From an uncultured Eubacteriales bacterium (GTDB taxonomy: Bacteria; Bacillota; Clostridia; Christensenellales; Aristaeellaceae): a stretch of DNA of 9,370 nucleotides. The stretch is from positions 1 to 9,370 of the forward strand of contig CALVPU010000183.1 of assembly GCA_944353735.1 (NCBI GenBank). Reading direction: 5' to 3'. The position numbers and the translations under genes were made by a program. Each line of letters starts with the position of its first letter. Position 1 is the stretch's first letter. Shown piece by piece: positions 1 to 6,585 of the stretch. Under the pieces are notes generated by a model. That model saw only the letters and a list, made by a program, of their open reading frames with translations, did not search any database and had not been told where the DNA came from.

Positions 1-751
1 CCGGATCGAACGCGGAGATGATGACCGCCTCGGGCGTGTCGTCGATGATGAGGTCGACGCCGGTCGCGGTCTCGAGGGTGCGGATGTTGCGGCCCTCGCG
101 ACCGATGATGCGTCCCTTCATGTCGTCGTTGGGCAGCGCCACGACCGACACCGTCGTCTCGGCGACGTGGTCGGCGGCGCACTTCTGAATCGCCAGCGAG
201 ATGATGCTGCGGGCACGCTTGTCCGCCTCTTCCTTGGCGCGCGCCTCCACCTCGCGGACCATGACGGCGGCATCGTGGTAGGCGTCCTTCTGGATGCGGT
301 CGATGAGCACGCCCTTGGCCTCGTCCGAGGTCATGCCGGCGACGCGCTCGAGCTCGCCCTGCTGACGGGCGTGCATCTCCGCCGCCTCGGCCTCGAGGCG
401 CTCCGCTTCGCGATACTTGTCGTTCAGCGCAGCCTCGCGCATCTCCAAGTTGTCCAGTTTCTTGTCAAATGCCTCTTCGCGCTGGTTGACCCTGCGCTCC
501 AGCCGCGAAACCTCGCTGCGGCGATCGCGCACTTCCTTGTCGAGTTCCGACTTGAGGCGGATGACCTCTTCCTTGGCCTCCAGCAGGATCTCCTTTTTGC
601 GATCCTCGGCCTTGTGCGTCGCATCCTCGACCAGCTTCATTGCCGTCTCCTCGCTCTGACCGATCTTCTTTTCGATCGCGCCCTTGCGATAAAAATAACC
701 GGCTGCAGCCCCAATGACCAGCGCAACCACCGCCGTGATTGCGTAAAACAC
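1..751 (-). CDS. rny: Ribonuclease Y, N-terminal half (partial at window edge)
   Basis: Membrane-anchored endoribonuclease that starts bulk mRNA decay in Firmicutes. About 250 of the usual ~520 residues are present; the C-terminal HD catalytic domain lies beyond position 1. Visible in order: an N-terminal membrane helix (residues 1-20, start VFYAITAVVALVIG), a basic residue cluster (YRKGAIEKK), a long highly charged coiled coil (about 25-195), and the start of the KH RNA-binding domain with its GxxG loop in IIGREGRNIR (215-224) followed by TLETATGVDLIIDDTPEA. The start is GTG at 751, preceded by a strong ribosome site (AAGGAGGG, 7 nt spacing); no upstream ATG in frame fits. A sigma-A promoter lies at 866-894. 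The gene appears monocistronic at its 5' end, because the preceding operon ends in a terminator. The family assignment is very secure; the catalytic part is simply not in view. Confidence 0.97.
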   Translation of the reverse strand, partial: MFYAITAVVALVIGAAAGYFYRKGAIEKKIGQSEETAMKLVEDATHKAEDRKKEILLEAKEEVIRLKSELDKEVRDRRSEVSRLERRVNQREEAFDKKLDNLEMREAALNDKYREAERLEAEAAEMHARQQGELERVAGMTSDEAKGVLIDRIQKDAYHDAAVMVREVEARAKEEADKRARSIISLAIQKCAADHVAETTVSVVALPNDDMKGRIIGREGRNIRTLETATGVDLIIDDTPEAVIISAFDP

Positions 752-865
752 CCCAGTTCCCTCCTTCACTTCTTTGCCTTACACGAATTCATCGAAAGCG
801 AACGCGCGCAGCCGCAGGGCTCCGCGCCCATCATTTCATATGCCATGTGCACGGCTATCAGAATT

Positions 866-894
866 ATTCTATACGCTTTGCGCGTTTGTGTCAA
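866..894 (-). promoter_or_regulatory. Sigma-A promoter of rny
   Basis: On the minus strand, TTGACA (889-894), a 17-nt spacer, then TAGAAT (866-871). This is a perfect -35 and a -10 with one mismatch at optimal spacing, in an AT-rich island. Transcription should start near 859, giving a leader of about 108 nt before the GTG start of rny at 751. Confidence 0.85.
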
Positions 895-1047
895 GCAAAG
901 AAATATTATCTGTTTGTGCGCATCCGACGGTTTTCCCTTGTAAGAATTGCATAAGATGCAGAGGAATCCTGACCGTTTGACGCCCTTCGGGCAACATTTC
1001 GCCGGCGAACGGCAACCACGGGTCGCAATCGCCGCCGCGGCAAAATG
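895..1047. other. Intergenic stretch between operon terminator and rny promoter
   Basis: No convincing gene is seen here. The stretch carries a small hairpin (GCCC-TTC-GGGC, 982-992) and a 12-nt perfect palindrome TTCGCCGGCGAA (998-1009). Both lie upstream of the predicted rny start site, so they could only act on DNA (operator) or on a read-through transcript. Their function is unknown, and such short palindromes can occur by chance in GC-rich DNA. Confidence 0.4.
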
Positions 1048-1082
1048 CTGCGCGCGGCGCCATTTTTTAGCGCCGCGCGCAG
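1048..1082 (-). terminator. Intrinsic terminator of the ACT-UPF0210-amidohydrolase operon
   Basis: Perfect 13-bp inverted repeat: CTGCGCGCGGCGC (1048-1060) and its complement (1070-1082) around a 9-nt loop, almost all G-C pairs. Read on the minus strand it begins 24 nt after the amidohydrolase stop and is followed by CATTTTG, a short T tract. The T run is weak, but the stem is very stable and well placed. On the plus strand no T run follows. Confidence 0.75.
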
Positions 1083-1106
1083 GAAAAGGAGGAAGCGAAT
1101 CGCCGC

Positions 1107-2270
1107 TCAATCGCGCTTGACGCCCTCGACGCGCCTGCCGTCGACGAACGCCGCCACCACGCGGGTGGTCAGGGCGAACAGGTCGCCGTCCATCAGCGCG
1201 AAGTCGGCGTCCTTGCCGACCTCGATGGAGCCGACGCGGTCGGCAACGCCGATGTGCTCCGCCGGATAGAGCGTGATCGCGCGGAACGCCTCGAACGGAT
1301 CCATGCCGCTCTGCACCGCCATCGCCGCGCAGAAGCGCAGGTGCGCCTGCTCGGTGACCGGCGAATCGGTGATGATCGACACGTGGCAGCCGGCGCGGCT
1401 GAGGATACCCGGCGTCTGCCATGACTTGTGCTGCAGTTCAACCTTGGACGGCTGACCAAAGGTCGGCCCGATCGCCAGCGGCGCGCCGGCGCGCACCAGC
1501 TCGTCGACGATCAGCGCGCCCTCGGTGACGTGCTCCAGCGTCAGCTTCACGCCGAACTCCTTCGCGATGCGCACGGCGGTGAGGATGTCGTTCGCCTGAT
1601 GCGCGTGCGCCTTGAGCGGCATCTCGCCGCGAACGACCGGCAAGAGCGCGTGCAGGCGCAGGTCAAACGCCGGCTTTTTGGCGGGATCGCCGCCGGCGGC
1701 ATCCAGGCGCTCGGCGTACTCGCGCGCCTTGAACAGCATCTCGCGCAGCTTCGCCGCCGTGTTCATGCGGCTGGAGATGCCCTTGTCGCGGTAGCAGCGC
1801 TTGGGGTTTTCGCCGAACGCCACCTTCATCGCCGCCTCGGGCTTGACGCACATGTCGTCCACGCAGCGCCCAACCGTCTTGATGGCGGCGAAGGTGCCGC
1901 CGATGACGTTGGAGCTGCCGGGGCCGGTGCAGATCGTCGTCACGCCGCCCAGCGCCGCGTCGCGCAGCGAATAGTCGAACGGATTGATGCCGTCGATGGC
2001 GCGCAGCTGCGGCGTCACCGGATCGTTGTACTCGTTGTAGTCCTGTCCCTCGTGCCCCAGCGCCCAGCCGTCGAGCCCGATGTGCCCGTGCGCCTCGACC
2101 ATGCCGGGATAGACGTTCAACCCCGAAGCGTCGAAGACCTCCGCGCCTTCCGGCACGGGCAGTTCTGCGCCGATCTGCGCGATCTTGCCGTCCCGGACGA
2201 GGATGTCCGCCGCATAGGGCTCCCTGTGGACGGCGTCAAATACCCTGCCGCCCCGAATGACCATTTCCAT
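1107..2270 (-). CDS. Metal-dependent amidohydrolase (imidazolonepropionase-like, cd01309 type)
   Basis: 387 residues, full length for this branch of the amidohydrolase superfamily (COG1228). A small N-terminal beta domain (1-55) leads to the TIM barrel. Metal-site candidates are H61 and H63 in EAHGHIG, H222/H224 in KAHAHQ, H247 in LEHVTEG and D302 in ITDSP. The stretch NEYNDPVTPQLRAIDGINPF (79-98) is characteristic of the cd01309-type group. The C-terminal end GSIEVGKDADFALMDGD (347-363) is the usual superfamily closing motif. The protein is cytoplasmic, with no signal peptide, and should hydrolyse a C-N bond in a cyclic or amide substrate, but the substrate cannot be read from the sequence. 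The ATG at 2270 follows GGAAGGGTGA; a second in-frame ATG two codons later is possible. It starts 51 nt after the UPF0210 gene and is the last gene of the operon. Confidence 0.9.
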   Translation of the reverse strand: MEMVIRGGRVFDAVHREPYAADILVRDGKIAQIGAELPVPEGAEVFDASGLNVYPGMVEAHGHIGLDGWALGHEGQDYNEYNDPVTPQLRAIDGINPFDYSLRDAALGGVTTICTGPGSSNVIGGTFAAIKTVGRCVDDMCVKPEAAMKVAFGENPKRCYRDKGISSRMNTAAKLREMLFKAREYAERLDAAGGDPAKKPAFDLRLHALLPVVRGEMPLKAHAHQANDILTAVRIAKEFGVKLTLEHVTEGALIVDELVRAGAPLAIGPTFGQPSKVELQHKSWQTPGILSRAGCHVSIITDSPVTEQAHLRFCAAMAVQSGMDPFEAFRAITLYPAEHIGVADRVGSIEVGKDADFALMDGDLFALTTRVVAAFVDGRRVEGVKRD

Positions 2271-2321
2271 TGTGCGCTCACCCTTCCTGTCCTGCGAATT
2301 TGCCGCCTGCCCAAACCGCGC

Positions 2322-3674
2322 TCAGTTGCGCAGGCTGTGCAGCGGCGCGGGAATGCGCCCGCCGCGATGGATAAACGCCGACGCGCCGTACTGCCGCACC
2401 GGAATGACCGGCGCGCGCCCGAGCAGCCCGCCGAACTCCACGCTGTCGCCCACCTTCGTTCCCGGCGCGGGGATGATGCGCACGGCGGTGGTCTTGTTGT
2501 TGACCATGCCGATGGCGGCTTCGTCGGCGATGATGGCGGCGATCGTCTCCGCCGGCGTGTCGCCGGGCACGGCGATCATGTCCAGACCCACGGAGCAGAC
2601 GCAGGTCATCGCCTCCAGCTTCTCGAGCGACAGCGCGCCGCGCTCGGCGGCGTGGATCATGCCGATATCCTCGCTCAGCGGTATGAACGCGCCGGACAGT
2701 CCGCCGACGTGCGACGACGCCATCACGCCGCCCTTCTTCACCGCGTCGTTGAGCAGCGCCAGCGCGGCGGTGGTGCCGTGCGTGCCGCAGACCTCGAGAC
2801 CCATCTCCTCGAGGATCGCCGCCACAGAATCGCCCACGGCGGGCGTCGGCGCCAGCGACAGGTCGACGATGCCAAAGGGCACGCCCAGCCGCTTCGACGC
2901 CTCCATCGCCACCAGCTGACCCACGCGCGTGATGTGAAACGCCGTGCGCTTGATCGTCTCGGCGACGACGTCGAACGGCTCGCCGCGCACCGCCTCAAGC
3001 GCGACCTTGACCACGCCGGGACCGCTGACCCCGACGCTGACGGCGCAATCGCCCTCGCCGGGACCGTGGAACGCGCCCGCCATGAAGGGGTTGTCCTCCA
3101 CGGCGTTGCAGAACACCACCAGCTTGGCGCAGCCGAAGCCGCCGCGGTCGGCGGTGCGTTCCGCCGCCGCCTTGACGGTCTCGCCCATCATGCGCACGGC
3201 GTCCATGTTGATGCCGGCGCGCGTGGAGCCGACGTTGACCGACGAGCACATGAAGTCGGTCTCCGCCAGCGCCTCGGTACTGGACTCGATCAGCCGGCGG
3301 TCGGCGGCGGTCATGCCCTTCTGCACCAGCGCCGAATAGCCGCCGATGAAGTCCACGCCCGTCTCCTTGGCGGCGCGGTCGAGCGCGCGCGCCACGGGCA
3401 GCGGGTCCTTGACCGCGCCGGCGATCAGCGCCGCCGGCGTGACCGAAATGCGCTTGTTGACAATGGGCACGCCGAACTCGCTCTCGATCGCGCGCCCGAC
3501 CTCGACGAGGCGCTCCGCGCGCCGCGTGATGCGGTCGTACACGCGCACCGCCAGCGCGCGCTCGTCGTCGGCGGCGCAGGAAAGCAGCGATATGCCCATC
3601 GTGATCGTGCGCACGTCGAGCTTCTGGTGGTCGATCATGTTGATCGTCTGCAGGATTTCGGAGGTATTGATCAT
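2322..3674 (-). CDS. UPF0210 / PFL-family protein (DUF711)
   Basis: 450 residues, the normal length for UPF0210 (DUF711), annotated as 'PFL family protein' because the fold resembles pyruvate formate-lyase. I see no glycyl-radical motif, so radical chemistry is not implied. Landmarks: MINTSEILQTINMIDHQKLD at the N-terminus, VNKRISVTP (72-80), SVNVGSTRAGINMDA (145-159), FCNAVEDNPFMAGAFHGPGE (188-207), a glycine-rich VSVGVSGPGV (212-221) and NNKTTAVRIIPAPGTKVGD (392-410). The start ATG at 3674 has GAGGGAGG nine nt upstream. It follows the ACT-domain gene by only 15 nt; this pairing is recurrent in Firmicutes and suggests the two proteins act together. Family membership is secure, but no biochemical function is established for it. 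It is cytoplasmic by composition. Confidence 0.95.
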   Translation of the reverse strand: MINTSEILQTINMIDHQKLDVRTITMGISLLSCAADDERALAVRVYDRITRRAERLVEVGRAIESEFGVPIVNKRISVTPAALIAGAVKDPLPVARALDRAAKETGVDFIGGYSALVQKGMTAADRRLIESSTEALAETDFMCSSVNVGSTRAGINMDAVRMMGETVKAAAERTADRGGFGCAKLVVFCNAVEDNPFMAGAFHGPGEGDCAVSVGVSGPGVVKVALEAVRGEPFDVVAETIKRTAFHITRVGQLVAMEASKRLGVPFGIVDLSLAPTPAVGDSVAAILEEMGLEVCGTHGTTAALALLNDAVKKGGVMASSHVGGLSGAFIPLSEDIGMIHAAERGALSLEKLEAMTCVCSVGLDMIAVPGDTPAETIAAIIADEAAIGMVNNKTTAVRIIPAPGTKVGDSVEFGGLLGRAPVIPVRQYGASAFIHRGGRIPAPLHSLRN

Positions 3675-3689
3675 GCCGCTTCGCCTCCC

Positions 3690-3971
3690 TCAGATCTGGT
3701 GCATCGCTTCGAAGATCTCGCTGCGCTGGACGCGGATCTGCACGTCCAGCCGCCTGGCCTCTTCCGTCAGGCTGTCCTTGAGCTGCTCGAAGGAGCACTG
3801 CTCGCTGGAAATGTCGGCGATGAGGATCATGCTGAACAGTCCGGAAACGATCGTCTGCGAGATGTCCAGTATGTTCACGTCGTGTTCGTAGAGGATGCGC
3901 GTCACGCTGGCAATGATGCCCTTGCGGTCCGTTCCGAGAATCGTGATGACGGCCTTTTTCATTTCACCCAT
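3690..3971 (-). CDS. ACT-domain protein (UPF0237 type)
   Basis: 93 residues, a single ACT domain (about residues 5-75) with the family signature KKAVITILGTDRKGIIASVT, then NILDISQTIVSGLFSMILIA and a basic C-terminal helix. Free-standing ACT domains of this group resemble the GcvR type and bind small ligands, often amino acids, usually as dimers; the ligand here is unknown. I chose the ATG at 3971 (MGEMKK) because AGAGAGG lies 9 nt upstream. The internal ATG at 3962 (MKKAV) is the other option but has only GGGTGA three nt away. The open frame continues upstream to 4277, but that part crosses the promoter (4036-4064) and the antiporter terminator, so it is not coding. First gene of the operon, 15 nt before the UPF0210 gene; it may sense a substrate or product of the pathway. 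Confidence 0.93.
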   Translation of the reverse strand: MGEMKKAVITILGTDRKGIIASVTRILYEHDVNILDISQTIVSGLFSMILIADISSEQCSFEQLKDSLTEEARRLDVQIRVQRSEIFEAMHQI

Positions 3972-4035
3972 GCTGCTCGACCTCTCTCGCGCCGGCAGCG
4001 TCGGCCTGAGCAGGCGCCGTCGACGTTTTTCTACC

Positions 4036-4064
4036 ATTATACTCCATTCGCCCGCATTTTTCAA
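4036..4064 (-). promoter_or_regulatory. Sigma-A promoter of the ACT-UPF0210-amidohydrolase operon
   Basis: On the minus strand, TTGAAA (4059-4064), a 17-nt spacer, then a perfect TATAAT (4036-4041). Transcription should start near 4029, about 58 nt before the ACT-domain ATG. It sits in a marked AT-rich dip just after the antiporter terminator. No operator-like repeat is obvious beside it. Confidence 0.88.
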
Positions 4065-4080
4065 TATCGCCGCCGTGGCA

Positions 4081-4118
4081 AACGAAAACGGTCCGCGAAA
4101 GAAGGATTCGCGGACCGT
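4081..4118 (-). terminator. Intrinsic terminator of the antiporter transcript
   Basis: Perfect 12-bp stem, ACGGTCCGCGAA (4088-4099) with its complement at 4107-4118, and a 7-nt loop. Read on the minus strand it is followed at once by TTTTCGTT (4088-4081), a usable T tract. It lies 127 nt after the antiporter's stop at 4246. It lies directly against the stop codon (4118-4120) of the open -1 frame described separately. Confidence 0.85.
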
Positions 4119-4311
4119 CAGTGCCAGTTTTGGCGAAAGCGAAACAGATTTCTCGTTCCGATGGCGGAGAAGCCTTCGGGCGGCGCGGGCGTCTGCGGCG
4201 GCGCCTCGCCCGGCTTCACGTAGGCGATGTCGTCCTCCGCCGCCGTCAGGCGTGCGATTCGCGCGCCTGCAGCCCATCGCTCAGGCCGGCAGAGGCGGGC
4301 TGTTTTTTTTT
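4118..4311 (-). other. Open -1 frame after an A9 run: possible C-terminal extension of the antiporter
   Basis: A run of nine A (minus strand, 4303-4311) lies in the antiporter's C-terminal tail. The -1 frame is open from there past the normal stop (4246-4248) to a TGA at 4120-4118, which touches the terminator stem. Its distal part has strong G/C at third codon positions and reads plausibly: TAAEDDIAYVKPGEAPPQTP, then APPEGFSAIG. A -1 slip on the A run would give a protein of about 468 rather than 425 residues. Against this, between 4311 and 4246 the normal frame has the better third-position pattern. So a one-base indel close to the stop, in the strain or the assembly, is equally possible. 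No ATG and no well-spaced ribosome site supports a separate small gene; a GTG at the VKPGE position has GGAGG 14 nt upstream. Confidence 0.4.
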
Positions 4312-5523
4312 ATCGTCCTGCGCAGCGGGATTGAGCGCGCCGGCGAGGTGCAGCGACAGCTTTGCCAGCGCCGGACCGGCAATCTCGTAGAGCACGGCGG
4401 AGGAGAGGATGATCGTCGAGAGCAGGTCGCCCATCTCCGGCGAGAGCATGCGCTCGCCCAGCGCCGCCAGGCCGATGGACACGCCCGCCTGCGGCACCAG
4501 CGCCATGCCGAGATACCTGCGCACCGAGCGCTCCTCGCCCGTGAGCACCGCGCCGAGCGTCGCGCCGAAGTACTTGCCGGCAATGCGCACGAAGAAGTAG
4601 ACCACGCCGACGACGCCCGCCGTCGCCAGTGCCGGCACGTTCAAGCGCATGCCGGAGACGACGAAGAAGAACGTCAGCACCGGCGGGGTAAACTCATCCA
4701 CGGTCTTGAACAGCAGGTCCTTCTCCTCGGTGACGTTGGCGTGCACCATGCCCAGCGCCATGCACGCCAGCAGCGGCGAGACGTCCACCGCCGCGCACAG
4801 CCCGGCGAGCGTCAGGAGCAGGATGACGACCATCAGCAGGCGGTTGTAGGCGGAGCGCACGTGCCGCTCGCTCCACTTGAGCGCCAGCGCCATGCCCGCG
4901 CCGAGCGCCACGGCGAGCACGTTGTAGGCGATGGGCAGCAGGATGCTGGCGGCGCTGAGCTGCTCGGGCGACTCGGTGACCTGGCTGATCGTGGCGCAGA
5001 CGCTGAACGCCAGCAGCGCCACGGCATCGTCCAGCGCCACCACCTGCAGAATCGTGTCCACAAAGTGGCCCTTCGCCTTATACTGGCGGATGGTCATCAG
5101 CGTCGACGCCGGCGCCGTCGCCGCGCCGATCGCGCCCAGAAGCAGCGAGAACGACAGCGGCAGATCGAAGATCAGCAGCATCGCCGCGGAGATGGCCGCC
5201 GCCGCTGCCAGCGCCTCCAGCACGGTGATGACCAGCACCTGCGCGCCGCTCTTGCGCAGCGTCGACCAGGTAAAATACTTGCCCACGCCGAAGGCGATGA
5301 ACGCCAGCGCGACGTCCGTGACAAACGACATGTTCTCCACCATCGAGGCATCGATCCACTTCAGGCAGTGCGGCCCGATGAGGATGCCGGAAAGGATGTA
5401 GCCGGTGACGTTCGGCAGCTTCAGCAGCTTGGTGATGCGGCTGAGCCCAAACGCCGACAGCAGCATCGCCGCCAGCTCGAGGATGACGAGCGATGTGTGA
5501 TTGAGGTGCAGCGCGAGCGACAT
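4246..5523 (-). CDS. Cation:proton antiporter, CPA2 (Kef/NapA-like) membrane domain
   Basis: 425 residues of mostly hydrophobic sequence with about 12 membrane segments (roughly 10 to 397), the core Na+/H+ exchanger fold. Motifs: LPNVTGYILSGILIGPH (36-52), AIGAATAPASTLMTI (131-145, the unwound helix region), and VVALDDAVALL (161-171) with the paired Asp165-Asp166 expected at the ion-binding site. A charged membrane segment FVRIAGKYFG (311-320) and VPQAGVSIGLA (343-353) follow. It should exchange Na+ or K+ for protons across the cytoplasmic membrane; the ion is not decided by sequence. There is no TrkA-N or KTN regulatory domain, so it is a short, core-only form. Start ATG at 5523, with GGAGAAAGG about 11 nt upstream. 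The tail after residue 397 is hydrophilic and contains the A9 run. It is divergent from a LysR-type gene, which probably regulates it. Confidence 0.93.
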   Translation of the reverse strand: MSLALHLNHTSLVILELAAMLLSAFGLSRITKLLKLPNVTGYILSGILIGPHCLKWIDASMVENMSFVTDVALAFIAFGVGKYFTWSTLRKSGAQVLVITVLEALAAAAAISAAMLLIFDLPLSFSLLLGAIGAATAPASTLMTIRQYKAKGHFVDTILQVVALDDAVALLAFSVCATISQVTESPEQLSAASILLPIAYNVLAVALGAGMALALKWSERHVRSAYNRLLMVVILLLTLAGLCAAVDVSPLLACMALGMVHANVTEEKDLLFKTVDEFTPPVLTFFFVVSGMRLNVPALATAGVVGVVYFFVRIAGKYFGATLGAVLTGEERSVRRYLGMALVPQAGVSIGLAALGERMLSPEMGDLLSTIILSSAVLYEIAGPALAKLSLHLAGALNPAAQDDKKKQPASAGLSDGLQARESHA

Positions 5524-5599
5524 GGGGGATCCGACCTTTCTCCGCGCGGAACGCGCCGACCCTTTCGCGGGAGGCGCGCCGCGGTTTTTCGTTGATGGC

Positions 5600-5628
5600 T
5601 TGATTATAGGCGCAAGGTGTGATAAAAT
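5600..5628 (+). promoter_or_regulatory. Sigma-A promoter of the LysR-type gene, superimposed on the antiporter promoter
   Basis: TTGATT (5600-5605), a 17-nt spacer, then TAAAAT (5623-5628). Transcription should start near 5635, about 60 nt before the ATG at 5695. The -35 lies over the -10 of the opposite promoter and the -10 over its -35, so the two cannot be occupied by RNA polymerase at once. Confidence 0.75.
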
Positions 5629-5631
5629 CAA
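5603..5631 (-). promoter_or_regulatory. Sigma-A promoter of the antiporter gene
   Basis: On the minus strand, TTGATT (5626-5631), a 17-nt spacer, then a perfect TATAAT (5603-5608). Transcription should start near 5596, leaving a leader of about 73 nt that contains a GC-rich imperfect stem (5542-5584) next to the ribosome site. The -35 hexamer is identical to that of the opposing promoter, because the region is a near-dyad. Confidence 0.8.
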
Positions 5632-5694
5632 ATCAATGTTTTTTGGCGAGCGATAAATTGGAGAAATCGTTCGGTTTTTGGAGGAAATTCTGCC

Positions 5695-6585
5695 ATGCTT
5701 GACCCGAAAATTTACACGCTTCTGAAATTGGAGGAGCTCGGCTCCTTTACCCGCGCCGCGCAGGCGCTTTCGCTGACGCAGCCGGCGGTCAGCCACCACG
5801 TGCGCCAGCTGGAGGAAGAATACGGCATCCAGATCTTCGTCAAAGGCAGCCGCGAACTCAAGCCCACGGCGGCGGGCGCGCTGCTGCTCAAGTACGCCCA
5901 CCGCGCCGCGGCGATTTCCGAGCGCGCGCGCCAGGCGCTGAAGGACTCGGTCAACCAGATCGAGCACATCGCCATCGGCATCACGCCCACGGCGAGCGAC
6001 CTGCTCGCGCCGCAGGTGATCGCCGCCTACCTGCACGCGCACCCCAACATGCGCGTCGAGCTGGTGCGCAGCACGATAAAAAAAATTGATGACATGCTGC
6101 GCTTTTATGAATTGGACTTTGCCATCGTCGACGGCGTGATGCCCAGCGACCGCTATTCGTCGATCCTGCTGGGCACGGACTATCTGTGCCTGATCGTCGC
6201 GCCGGAGCACCCCTTCGCCCAGCGCCCGAGCGTGACGCTCGACGAGCTGGCGCAGGAAAAGCTCGTGCTGCGCCCCAAGACCGCCGGCACGCGCAAGCTG
6301 TTCGAGGGCTATCTCATCAGCCACGGTCGCAGCATCGAGGACTTCCACGTGATGATGGAGATCGACAGCGTGTCCGCCATCAAGGAGATCGTCGCCGGCA
6401 GCCTCGGCGTGTCGATCATCGGTCACAGCGTCTGCCGCGAGGAAGAGTTGTCCGGCAAGCTGGTAGTGGTGCCGATCGAGAACTGCCGCATGGTGCGCCA
6501 GCTCAGCCTCGTGTTCCCCGCCGATTTCCAGTATCCGGATCTGCTGCGCGAGCTGCAAGCCGAATACACCCGCCGCATCGGCTGA
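5695..6585 (+). CDS. LysR-type transcriptional regulator
   Basis: 296 residues, the usual LysR-family length. N-terminal winged helix-turn-helix at about 3-62 (GSFTRAAQALSLTQPAVSHH, then VRQLEEEYGIQIFVKGSRELKPT), a linker helix (63-90), and a periplasmic-binding-protein-like effector domain (about 92-296). That domain contains GITPTASDLLAPQVI (95-109), LDFAIVDGVM (140-149) and IKEIVAGSLGVSIIGHS (229-245). The ATG at 5695 has GGAGGA ten nt upstream. The gene is divergent from the antiporter and shares an overlapping promoter region with it, the classical arrangement for a LysR protein that represses itself and controls its neighbour. The effector is unknown, though ion or pH stress is a guess from context. 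An A8 run at 6078-6085 (residues 128-131) is odd for this GC-rich gene: a -1 slip there meets TGA within two codons. Confidence 0.95.
   Translation: MLDPKIYTLLKLEELGSFTRAAQALSLTQPAVSHHVRQLEEEYGIQIFVKGSRELKPTAAGALLLKYAHRAAAISERARQALKDSVNQIEHIAIGITPTASDLLAPQVIAAYLHAHPNMRVELVRSTIKKIDDMLRFYELDFAIVDGVMPSDRYSSILLGTDYLCLIVAPEHPFAQRPSVTLDELAQEKLVLRPKTAGTRKLFEGYLISHGRSIEDFHVMMEIDSVSAIKEIVAGSLGVSIIGHSVCREEELSGKLVVVPIENCRMVRQLSLVFPADFQYPDLLRELQAEYTRRIG

Noticed and set aside
982..1009. Small hairpin and 12-nt palindrome upstream of the rny promoter as a riboswitch.
   Set aside because: Both lie upstream of the predicted transcript start, are short, and no known riboswitch pattern is recognisable.
766..1422. 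A 218-codon minus-strand frame running from the amidohydrolase 3' end to the rny ribosome site.
   Set aside because: Its first part overlaps the amidohydrolase in another frame, and it crosses the terminator and the rny promoter. Only its last 26 codons could matter, as a leader peptide.
1428..4223. A 931-codon open frame on the plus strand.
   Set aside because: It lies opposite three well-recognised minus-strand genes and crosses their promoter. The product is Arg/His/Ala/Asp-rich with no domain, typical of the antisense frame of GC-rich coding DNA.
3972..4277. An N-terminal extension of the ACT-domain protein to a 195-residue form.
   Set aside because: The extra part contains a perfect TATAAT promoter and the antiporter terminator, and its sequence is unlike any ACT protein; the 93-residue form has a good ribosome site.
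3895..5595. A 566-codon plus-strand open frame opposite the antiporter.
   Set aside because: Low-complexity Arg/Gln/His-rich product, no ribosome site, and it runs through the terminator and divergent promoters; it shadows the antiporter.
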